Source: Dehalococcoidia bacterium (lineage in GTDB: Bacteria > Chloroflexota > Dehalococcoidia > SZUA-161 > SpSt-899). From it: a stretch of 38,906 nucleotides of DNA. Both the position numbers and the translations under genes were made by a program. The DNA lies in assembly GCA_023271515.1 (NCBI GenBank), contig JALPXQ010000003.1, positions 1 to 38,906 on the forward strand. Reading direction: 5' to 3'. Positions 16,011-23,281 of the stretch are shown here, one piece after another (positions within the stretch are counted from its first letter, which is position 1; the number at the start of each line of letters is the position of its first letter). The notes under the pieces were generated by a model. That model saw only the letters and a list, made by a program, of their open reading frames with translations, was not told the DNA's origin and did no database searches.

Positions 16011-18569
16011 ATGTCAAAAGTGAAAATCAGTATGTCAGTGTTGCTGACCGCTTTGGTGATGGTCAGTATGCTGGCAATGGGATGCCCGCCACGGGTGGTT
16101 GAGCCACCGGTGGTAGAGCCGCCAGTACGCATGGGGGCCTGGCTGGATGAGATTGTCGCCATCATCATGGATCACGACCTTGCGATCCCGAAGATCGCAG
16201 CAGGTGAGCTCCACCTGTTCGGTGACGACATAGCAGATCCCGAATTCTTCGAGAAGGTCGTGGCGCATCCAGAGATGGGCTACGAGAAACTGTTCGGGGT
16301 ATTTATGGAGTTGACCTTCAACCCCGCCGGGACCCCTGAGGATCCCACCTTCCGCGACGGCAGGCTCAATCCGTTCGCTGTCCCCCGGATACGGGAGGCG
16401 ATGAACTGGCTCCTCGATCGAGACTACATCGCCGAAGAGATCTGGAAGGGGATGGCGATTCCGAGGTATTTCCCCCTACATCCCGCCTTCCCCGACTATG
16501 CCAGAATTATCGACGTTGCCAGAGCACTCGAGCTCCGCTACGCCTACGACCCGGACAAGGGACGGGCAATAATCCTCGAGGAGATGGAGAAACTCGGTGC
16601 TGAGCTCATCGACGGCATCTGGCACTGGGAGATAGAGGGGGTGATGGAGCCGGTGGAGATAATCGTCCTTGGCCGGATCGAGGACGCCCGGAAAGAACTG
16701 GCCCACCACGTGACCGGGATACTGGAAGATCTGGGCTTTGTTGTCAAGGAGATGATCAAGACGGCAGCCGACGCGTCGCCGATCTGGCTCCACGGCCATC
16801 CCTATGACGGGCTGATGCACATCTACACCGGAGGCTGGATCGCCACCGTGATCTCCCGTGACCAGCGGGGAGTGTTTGACTTCTTCTACACCGAGAGGGG
16901 CATACCCCTCCCACTCTGGGAGTATACTAAACCCACTCCGGAGTTCGATGAGCTCGCCGAGAGGCTGGGCCTTGCCGACTACGAGTGCCTTGAGGAACGC
17001 GCCGCCATGATGGGAAGGGCCCTGGAACTGGTGATGCAGGACTCCCACCGGATATTTGTCGCCAATAGCGTGGGATTTATGCCGCGCCGGGCAGAGATCG
17101 CGCTTGCGTCCTGTCTTGCCGGGGGCATCGGCGGTGGCTGGCTCTGGGGGTTGACTATACGCTTCGAGTGCCCGGTTACGGGTGAAATTCAGCCAGGGGG
17201 ATCGGCGACCGTCGCCATGCCCAACCTTATGGTCGACCCCTGGAACCCGGTCGCCGGCTCCAACTGGCTCTTTGACTGGATGTTTAAACGGGCCATGTCC
17301 GAGTGGGGCGCGGCTCCGGATCCCTTCACGGGGCTATGGCATCCGCAGCGGCTCGAGCGAGCGGAGGTCTATGTAAGGGAGGGCCTGCCCGTCGGGGTAA
17401 CCCTTGACTGGGTAGACCTGCAGTTCGTCCCCGAGGCTATGGAGGTCCCGGCAGACGCCTGGGTTGACTGGTGTGCCGTGGAAGAGCGGTTCATCACTAA
17501 GGCCGAGGCCTCAGCAAAGGAAGGATGGGATCCCGAAAGGGCCACCGCCGACGCGAGAATCCGGGTTCACTATCCGGCCGACCTCTTCGACAAGGTGAAG
17601 TGGCACGACGGCAGCCCGCTTGACATGGGAGACTTCCTGATGCAGATGATTATTCATTTCGACAGGGCGAAGGAGGAGAGTCCCATCTTCGACCCCGCGT
17701 GGGTGCCGGAATACGAAACCTTCATGGAACACTTCCGCGGCGTGAGGATTGTAAGCGAGGATCCGCTTATCATCGAGTCCTACACCACTATGACCGCGCT
17801 GGATGCGGAGGTGATGGCTGCTGATTGGACCTGGTGGCCGGAGTATTTCCGTGGTCCTGGCGCCTGGCACAACGTGGCGCTGGGGGTACTTGCGGAGACG
17901 GCCGAGGAGCTTGCTTTTGGCTCCGCCAAGGCGGGCGATCTTGGGGTAGAGTGGATGAGCTTCATCGCCGGCCCGAGCCTGCCCATCCTTGAGCGGCACC
18001 TGGGCGAGGCCAAAGCGGGGGGCTGGATCCCTTATGCGCCCACACTCGGCGAGTTTATAACCCCCGAGGAAGCCGCTGCCCGCTATGCCAACTTGCAGAA
18101 CTGGTTTGAGGAGAGAGGGCATTTCTGGCTCGCCACGGGGCCGTTTTACCTCCATGCAGCGTTTCCCGTTGAGGAAATTCTGCATCTCAAGCGGTTCCCC
18201 TATTTCCCCGACCCGGCGGATAAATGGGTAGGCTTTGTTGAGCCCCGGATCGCTGAGGTCGATGTTACCGGGCCCAGGGTGGTCACCGCCGGGGACGAGG
18301 CGGCCTTCGATATCGAGGTGACCTTCGAGGGTGAGCCCTACCCGGTGGCCGATGTAGACTTCGTGACCTATCTTCTGGTCGACGCCACGGGTGAAATCGT
18401 CCATGTCGGTGAGGCCGTGGCAGTCCGGGATGGGCTGTGGCAGGTGGTGCTCCCCGGAGCATTGACCGCTGGACTGGTTGCAGGCTCCACCAGCCTGGAG
18501 GTGATCGTCGCACCTATAGTTGTCGCCATTCCCACCTTCGATGCGGCAATGTTTGTGCTGCTCCCATAA
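16011..18569 (+). CDS. Long family-5-type ABC transporter substrate-binding lipoprotein (peptide-like)
   Basis: An 852-residue extracytoplasmic binding protein, expected to deliver a peptide or similar solute to the permeases encoded next. The N-terminus is a lipoprotein signal (hydrophobic residues 8-23, lipobox LAMGC, C25), followed by a Pro/Val-rich linker to about residue 40. Near 120-150 is NPFAVPRIREAMNWLLDRDY and near 528-550 is VKWHDGSPLDMGDFLMQMII. In ordinary OppA/DppA proteins these two landmarks come in the opposite order. The last 100 residues look like an Ig-like beta-sandwich (VTGPRVVTAGDEAAFDIEV onwards). I recall similar long binding proteins from hyperthermophilic archaea, but could not check. 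The start is ATG at 16011, 8 nt after AAAGGAGGT. Substrate unknown; peptide is inferred from the neighbours. Confidence 0.88.
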   Translation: MSKVKISMSVLLTALVMVSMLAMGCPPRVVEPPVVEPPVRMGAWLDEIVAIIMDHDLAIPKIAAGELHLFGDDIADPEFFEKVVAHPEMGYEKLFGVFMELTFNPAGTPEDPTFRDGRLNPFAVPRIREAMNWLLDRDYIAEEIWKGMAIPRYFPLHPAFPDYARIIDVARALELRYAYDPDKGRAIILEEMEKLGAELIDGIWHWEIEGVMEPVEIIVLGRIEDARKELAHHVTGILEDLGFVVKEMIKTAADASPIWLHGHPYDGLMHIYTGGWIATVISRDQRGVFDFFYTERGIPLPLWEYTKPTPEFDELAERLGLADYECLEERAAMMGRALELVMQDSHRIFVANSVGFMPRRAEIALASCLAGGIGGGWLWGLTIRFECPVTGEIQPGGSATVAMPNLMVDPWNPVAGSNWLFDWMFKRAMSEWGAAPDPFTGLWHPQRLERAEVYVREGLPVGVTLDWVDLQFVPEAMEVPADAWVDWCAVEERFITKAEASAKEGWDPERATADARIRVHYPADLFDKVKWHDGSPLDMGDFLMQMIIHFDRAKEESPIFDPAWVPEYETFMEHFRGVRIVSEDPLIIESYTTMTALDAEVMAADWTWWPEYFRGPGAWHNVALGVLAETAEELAFGSAKAGDLGVEWMSFIAGPSLPILERHLGEAKAGGWIPYAPTLGEFITPEEAAARYANLQNWFEERGHFWLATGPFYLHAAFPVEEILHLKRFPYFPDPADKWVGFVEPRIAEVDVTGPRVVTAGDEAAFDIEVTFEGEPYPVADVDFVTYLLVDATGEIVHVGEAVAVRDGLWQVVLPGALTAGLVAGSTSLEVIVAPIVVAIPTFDAAMFVLLP

Positions 18570-18589
18570 GGGGAAAACAATAACAAGGC

Positions 18590-18622
18590 ACGGCGAGGGG
18601 CACCGCGGGTGCCCCTTGCCGT
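18590..18622 (+). other. Strong intra-operon hairpin between binding protein and permease genes
   Basis: Arms 18590-18604 and 18608-18622 pair over 15 bp (one G-T pair) around a 3-nt loop. There is no T-run. The right arm ends immediately before AAGGAG (18623-18628), the ribosome-binding site of the permease gene. In bacterial transporter operons such hairpins protect the upstream message from 3' exonucleases and can reduce expression of what follows, giving more binding protein than permease. Confidence 0.8.
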
Positions 18623-18638
18623 AAGGAGATAAGGCGCC

Positions 18639-19793
18639 ATGAGCGAGATGGCTATCTCAGAGGCACAAGAAACTCGGGCAGGCCCCGGACAGGGTTCAGG
18701 GATAAGGATCATGCTTTCCCGCTCCCTTGCCAGGATCGGGAGGTACGCACTTGTCAGGCTGCTTACGATCGGCATCGCCGTCGTCATCGGGATATTGTTA
18801 ACCATCTTCATCGCCAACTGGGGCGGGCACCTGGATGAACTAAAGAAGGCTGAGATAAGCTATGGAGTGATGGTGGCTCTCCGCGAGCGGCCGGAATGGC
18901 GCATCTTGCCGAGGGAGGAGCGCGACGCAATCTACCAGGAGATGGTTGCCATCGAGCGGGCGCGGAGGGGGTTGGACAGGCCGTTCCTGGTGCGCACCCC
19001 CGGATACCTTATCAGTGCGCTAACGCTGGACCTGGGACGGGCGGCTCATATGACCAGCCCTTCCGGATCGAGCCAGGTGCGGCTGATCATCCTTGAGCTG
19101 CTCCCGGCCACCCTGGTGCTCTTCGGCCCCGCCAATCTTCTACTCTTTTTCCTCGCGCTCTTCGGCGCCCTCTTCCTCTCGCGCCGCTATGGAAGCAAGC
19201 TGGACAAGGCAATCATTGCCCTTGCTCCCACCTCAGCCGCCCCGGCGTGGTTTTACGGTCTCTTCTTAATCCTTATCTTCGCCGTAGTGTTGGGATGGTT
19301 GCCCTTCGGGGGGATGGTTGAGGCTCCACCCCCCCCAACGATATGGGGGTATGCCTTAAGCCTCCTTGAACACCTGGTTCTGCCCGTTACGGCCATCGTG
19401 ATCAGCGCCGTTTTCGTCAACATCTACTCCTGGCGCACCTTCTTCCTCATCCACTCCAGCGAGGACTATGTAGAGATGGCCAGGGCCAAGGGGCTGAGGT
19501 CGGGGGCGATCGAGCGAAAGTACGTCTTGCGGCCGACCCTCCCACCGATCATCATGCAGTTTGCCCTGACGCTCATCTTCATGTGGATGGGGGCTATCAT
19601 CCTGGAGACGATCTTCGGCTGGCCGGGACTGGGCAGGCAAATGTATAGAGCGATCCGCGGCGGCGAAACCCCGGTTATCGTAGGGATAACAATCATCTTT
19701 GCCTACCTGCTGGCGGCGACACTCTTTATTATAGATATCATCTTCGCGTTGGTTGATCCGCGGGTGAAGGTCGGGGCTGAAAGGAGGGTATGA
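18639..19793 (+). CDS. ABC transporter permease, DppB/OppB type
   Basis: A 384-residue inner-membrane permease. A cytoplasmic N-terminal extension of about 35 residues precedes TM1 (37-60). A long extracytoplasmic, charged region follows, then a cluster of membrane helices from about residue 145 onward. The EAA loop that docks onto the ATPases is near 275-290 (EDYVEMARAKGLRSGAI). The C-terminal VDPRVKVGAERR is typical of DppB-type permeases (LVDPRIR). The ATG at 18639 has AAGGAG upstream. The next permease gene starts 1 bp after this stop, so the two are coupled. It should form a heterodimer with that permease. Substrate specificity cannot be read from it. Confidence 0.92.
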   Translation: MSEMAISEAQETRAGPGQGSGIRIMLSRSLARIGRYALVRLLTIGIAVVIGILLTIFIANWGGHLDELKKAEISYGVMVALRERPEWRILPREERDAIYQEMVAIERARRGLDRPFLVRTPGYLISALTLDLGRAAHMTSPSGSSQVRLIILELLPATLVLFGPANLLLFFLALFGALFLSRRYGSKLDKAIIALAPTSAAPAWFYGLFLILIFAVVLGWLPFGGMVEAPPPPTIWGYALSLLEHLVLPVTAIVISAVFVNIYSWRTFFLIHSSEDYVEMARAKGLRSGAIERKYVLRPTLPPIIMQFALTLIFMWMGAIILETIFGWPGLGRQMYRAIRGGETPVIVGITIIFAYLLAATLFIIDIIFALVDPRVKVGAERRV

Positions 19794-19794
19794 T

Positions 19795-21117
19795 ATGAGG
19801 CAGGGGTTGAGGCAACTGATGCGCTACCCGGCCGCCGTGGTGGGGCTGGCGATCATCGGGATACTCATAGTGGTGGCCATCTGGACCGTTATCGCCATCC
19901 CCTACAGTGAGGCGATAAGGCTCTGGCGAGGAGGGGGAGGAATCTGGGAGGAGTCCCCCAGGACCGCCTGGCCGCGCTGGATAAACCTCTTGCCATGGGA
20001 GAACCGCCCCACAACCATCATCGTGTGCAGCACGGAGGTAGGGGAAAAGACCGTACGGCCCCTGGCAGAGGGGATAAGCGAGGTGGAGATCGTGCTTCCA
20101 TTCGACTTCACCTATGACGGTTTCCCTCAGGAAGTGACCATATTCTTTGCGGCTGAGTACGATGAGCGACCGCCGCACGTAGAAATTACCTGGGTGACCC
20201 CTGATGGGAGAGAGATCCGCGTCGGGGAGATCACCGCAGTGGGAGCGTACCGTATGTCGCAAGATGCACACCTCACGCGCCGGCTTGGAGGGAAGCCCGC
20301 CCACATCGGGCTCTTTGCCGACCCGGCCGCCGAGGATCTGCCCATCAAGGGCGAATACGCTCTGCGGCTGGAGGGCTGGCTGTTTGAAGAGGACGCTGAT
20401 CTAGATGCCAGGCTGGTGGTCTATGGCCAGGTACACGGCCTTGCCGGGACCGACCACCTGCGCCGGGACCTGATGGTGGGGCTGTCCTGGGGGATTCCGG
20501 TCGCCCTCGCCTTCGGGGTTCTGGCGGCCGTGGGGGCACAGATAAGCACATTCCTCCTGGCGGCGATCGGGGTCTGGTATGGGAAGTGGGTGGATGGCGC
20601 TTTCCGCTGGCTCACCCAGGTGAACATCATCTTGCCGATGGTTCCCATTCTTATCATGGTCGGCATGTTCTTCTCGCGGAGCATCTGGGTGATACTGGGG
20701 GTAGTTATCCTCCTCAGTATCTTCAGCTCATCCTATTTTGTTTTGCGCGCCATGTTCCTCCAGATAAAGGAATCACCCTATATCGAGGCGGCCAGGGCAT
20801 ACGGAGCGGGGAGCTCCAGGATTATCTTCCGGTACCTGTGCCCCAAGATCATCCCGGTGCTCCTTCCACAGTTTGTTATGATAATCCCTACCTTTGTCTT
20901 CCTGGAGGCATCGCTGGCGGTTCTGGGACTGGGCGACCCGCTCCTGCCGACCCTGGGCAAGATAATATACGACGCCCGGGCCAACGCCGCCATTTACAGG
21001 GGATGGGAGTACTGGATAGTGCAGCCGGCGCTCATCCTTCTGGTCATGGGGCTTGGCTTTGCCATGGTCGGCTACACCCTTGACCGCGTCTTTAATCCAA
21101 GGCTGAGACAGATATGA
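19795..21117 (+). CDS. ABC transporter permease, DppC/OppC type with large extracytoplasmic insert
   Basis: A 440-residue partner permease. TM1 spans about 11-35. An unusually large soluble segment (about 36-215) then precedes GTDHLRRDLM, the equivalent of the GTDxxGRD motif that normally follows TM1 within a short distance in DppC. Five more membrane helices follow, with the EAA loop near 329-345 (IEAARAYGAGSSRII). The insert is rich in beta-type sequence (WVTPDGREIRVGEI, YALRLEGWLFEEDADLDARL) and may contact the oversized binding protein. GGAGG lies just upstream of ATG 19795. The stop overlaps the start of the ATPase gene by 4 bp (ATGA). Confidence 0.92.
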   Translation: MRQGLRQLMRYPAAVVGLAIIGILIVVAIWTVIAIPYSEAIRLWRGGGGIWEESPRTAWPRWINLLPWENRPTTIIVCSTEVGEKTVRPLAEGISEVEIVLPFDFTYDGFPQEVTIFFAAEYDERPPHVEITWVTPDGREIRVGEITAVGAYRMSQDAHLTRRLGGKPAHIGLFADPAAEDLPIKGEYALRLEGWLFEEDADLDARLVVYGQVHGLAGTDHLRRDLMVGLSWGIPVALAFGVLAAVGAQISTFLLAAIGVWYGKWVDGAFRWLTQVNIILPMVPILIMVGMFFSRSIWVILGVVILLSIFSSSYFVLRAMFLQIKESPYIEAARAYGAGSSRIIFRYLCPKIIPVLLPQFVMIIPTFVFLEASLAVLGLGDPLLPTLGKIIYDARANAAIYRGWEYWIVQPALILLVMGLGFAMVGYTLDRVFNPRLRQI

Positions 21118-22076
21118 AGAAAGACACCCTTATCGGGATCGAGGATCTGCGCCTCTACTTCCGCTCCGGTAGGGGTATTGTCCAGGCGGTGGATGGGGTG
21201 AGCTTCACGCTCGGTCGAGGGCCGTCTATGGTAATCGTCGGCGAGTCCGGCTGCGGGAAGACCTCACTGGCCAGGGCGATCTTGAGGCTGCTGCCCCGCA
21301 ACGTGCATACCCATTCGGGGCGAGTCTCCCTCAATGGCATTGACATAATGAAGCTTGGAGAGGAGCGCTTCCGGCGGGAGGTGAGGTGGCGCAGGATCGC
21401 CATGGTACCCCAGGCGGCGATGAATTCTCTGAACCCCGTGATCAAGGTTGGGGATCAGGTAGCAGAGCCACTGCTCGTACATGGACTGGTGGGGGGGAAG
21501 GGAGAGGCAGCGGAGCGGGCACAGGAGGCGTGCAAACTGGTAGGGCTCCCGGTGGATTTCTTAGACCGTTACCCCTTTGAGCTCTCGGGGGGAATGCGGC
21601 AGCGTGCCGCCATCGCCATGGCGCTGGTGACGAAGCCGGCACTGGTAATCCTCGATGAGCCGACCTCGGCGCTGGATGTATTGACGCAGGCAAACATCAT
21701 GAATGTGCTGAAAAAGATCAAGCGGGAAGTTGAGACGAGCTTTATTCTCATTACCCATGACATCGCCACCTCCAGTGAGCTGGCGGACGAGGCGGCAATC
21801 ATGTACGCCGGGCAGATAGTGGAAATATGCGACGCGGCGCGATTCTATCGCGAACCCTTCCACCCCTACGCAAGGAAGCTTATGGCGAGCGTGCCGACAC
21901 TGCGGGGGGATAAGGAGCTCGAGTTTATTCCAGGGCGACCCCCGAGCCTGATCAACCCTCCCCGTGGCTGTCGCTTTGCCGATCGTTGTCCCTCCCGGCT
22001 CGGTAAGTGCGAGAAGGAACCACCGCTGGGAGAGATTAGCACCGGGCACTGGGTGAAGTGCTGGCTATACAACTGA
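21114..22076 (+). CDS. ABC transporter ATPase, DppD/OppD type (first pair)
   Basis: A cytoplasmic ATPase of 320 residues powering the peptide-type importer. It has Walker A GESGCGKTS (43-51), signature LSGGMRQR (157-164), Walker B ALVILDEPTSALD and H-loop ITHD. A C-terminal oligopeptide-transporter domain has NPPRGCRFADRCP and CEKEPP, with the four cysteines that in some homologues bind a 4Fe-4S cluster. It overlaps the permease gene by 4 bp. The DppF-type partner starts 10 bp after its stop. All five genes from the binding protein onward lie on one strand in the usual SBP-B-C-D-F order. Confidence 0.95.
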   Translation: MKKDTLIGIEDLRLYFRSGRGIVQAVDGVSFTLGRGPSMVIVGESGCGKTSLARAILRLLPRNVHTHSGRVSLNGIDIMKLGEERFRREVRWRRIAMVPQAAMNSLNPVIKVGDQVAEPLLVHGLVGGKGEAAERAQEACKLVGLPVDFLDRYPFELSGGMRQRAAIAMALVTKPALVILDEPTSALDVLTQANIMNVLKKIKREVETSFILITHDIATSSELADEAAIMYAGQIVEICDAARFYREPFHPYARKLMASVPTLRGDKELEFIPGRPPSLINPPRGCRFADRCPSRLGKCEKEPPLGEISTGHWVKCWLYN

Positions 22077-22086
22077 GGCAACAGAA

Positions 22087-23055
22087 ATGCAGAATGATAT
22101 ACTGCTTAGAGTGGAAGACCTACACACCTGGTTTGAGTTGAGGAAGTGGGGATTCCTGCATGCGGGGTTTGTGCGGGCAGTGGACGGGGTAAGCTTCGAG
22201 CTTAAGCGTGGAGAGGCGGTCGCCATTGTCGGTGAGTCCGGCTGCGGGAAGAGCACCCTGGCGAAGACTATTTTAGGTCTCGTCCTGCCCACAAAGGGTG
22301 GAATCAGCTTTAATGGGCGGGGGCTTGAGGCAAAGAAAATACGGGAGTACCGCTCCCAGGTCGGCTACATCCAGCAGGACCCCTATGGGGCGCTTGCCTC
22401 CTTCTTGAACGTGAGGGGCATTCTGGAGGAGCCCCTGCGCATCAACGGAGTGGGAAGTGCCGAAAGGAAGGAACGCATCGAGGAGGTTCTGACGGAGGTG
22501 AAGCTGACGCCGGTGGGGGAGTTCCTCCCGAAGTTTCCCCACATGCTCAGCGGAGGGCAGCAGCAGCGTGTGGTGATCGCCCGCGCCATGATCCTGAAGC
22601 CGAAGCTTATCGTTGCCGATGAGCCGGTGTCCATGCTCGATGCCTCGGTTCGGGTGGAGATACTCCAGCTCCTGGAGGGACTTCAGCATGCTCACGACTT
22701 GGGAGTGATCTACATCACCCACGACCTTGCCACCGTCCGCTACTTTACGGAGCGTATCTTCGTCATGTACGGGGCGAATCTGGTGGAACGGGCCAGGGTG
22801 AAAGAGCTATTGGATAACCCACTGCATCCCTATACCCGGGCTTTACTCACAGCCACCTCCAATCCCGACCCGGAGAATGCCGCTACCTTCAAAGAGGTGC
22901 CCTCCGGAGAACCCCCAAGTCTGCGCAGCCCCCCTGCAGGGTGCAGGTTCCACCCCCGGTGTTCTTCTATCATAAAGGGATTGTGTGATGTGGAGAGGCC
23001 ACCGGACTTTGAGCGCGGGTGGGGGCACTTCGTGATGTGTTGGCTTTACAAATGA
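22087..23055 (+). CDS. ABC transporter ATPase, DppF/OppF type (first pair)
   Basis: The second ATPase of the importer, 322 residues. Walker A is GESGCGKST (49-57), the signature LSGGQQQR begins near 154, Walker B is LIVADEPVSMLD and the H-loop ITHD. The C-terminal oligopeptide domain (SPPAGCRFHPRCS) is present. It should heterodimerise with the preceding ATPase. The stop overlaps the ATG of the small membrane protein gene (ATGA), so that protein is translationally coupled to the transporter. Confidence 0.95.
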   Translation: MQNDILLRVEDLHTWFELRKWGFLHAGFVRAVDGVSFELKRGEAVAIVGESGCGKSTLAKTILGLVLPTKGGISFNGRGLEAKKIREYRSQVGYIQQDPYGALASFLNVRGILEEPLRINGVGSAERKERIEEVLTEVKLTPVGEFLPKFPHMLSGGQQQRVVIARAMILKPKLIVADEPVSMLDASVRVEILQLLEGLQHAHDLGVIYITHDLATVRYFTERIFVMYGANLVERARVKELLDNPLHPYTRALLTATSNPDPENAATFKEVPSGEPPSLRSPPAGCRFHPRCSSIIKGLCDVERPPDFERGWGHFVMCWLYK

Positions 23056-23252
23056 GTCACCTAAGGCTTATCATCCTCGGGTTCCTATTACTCCTTGTTG
23101 GCGCCGTACTGCCTTTCGTTATGGTCATCCGGCTCCTGGAGTCTACATTTCTGCTGAATTTCGTGGCCGCTACCTCCTCAGTTGGCGGGCTGACCGTCGG
23201 GCTTATCGGGATCGTCCAGTACAACCGTTCAAGACGCCAGGGCATGGACTGA
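23052..23252 (+). CDS. Small two-helix membrane protein coupled to the transporter operon
   Basis: A 66-residue hydrophobic protein with two predicted membrane helices (about 5-22 and 30-50) separated by VIRLLESTF, ending in a basic NRSRRQG tail that probably faces the cytoplasm. The ATG at 23052 overlaps the stop of the ATPase gene by 4 bp, and the beta-helix gene follows 29 bp later. I do not recognise a named family. It may be an accessory or stability factor for the permease complex, a guess from position only. Its length, coupling and clean hydrophobic pattern make it a credible gene. Confidence 0.72.
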   Translation: MSHLRLIILGFLLLLVGAVLPFVMVIRLLESTFLLNFVAATSSVGGLTVGLIGIVQYNRSRRQGMD

Positions 23253-23281
23253 CCATCACCAGGGCGAATCTGGAGAAGATC

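Noticed and set aside
17511..18404. Long open frame on the - strand inside the binding-protein gene
   Set aside because: It is antisense to a clear lipoprotein gene, in high-GC sequence, and its translation has no recognisable motif.
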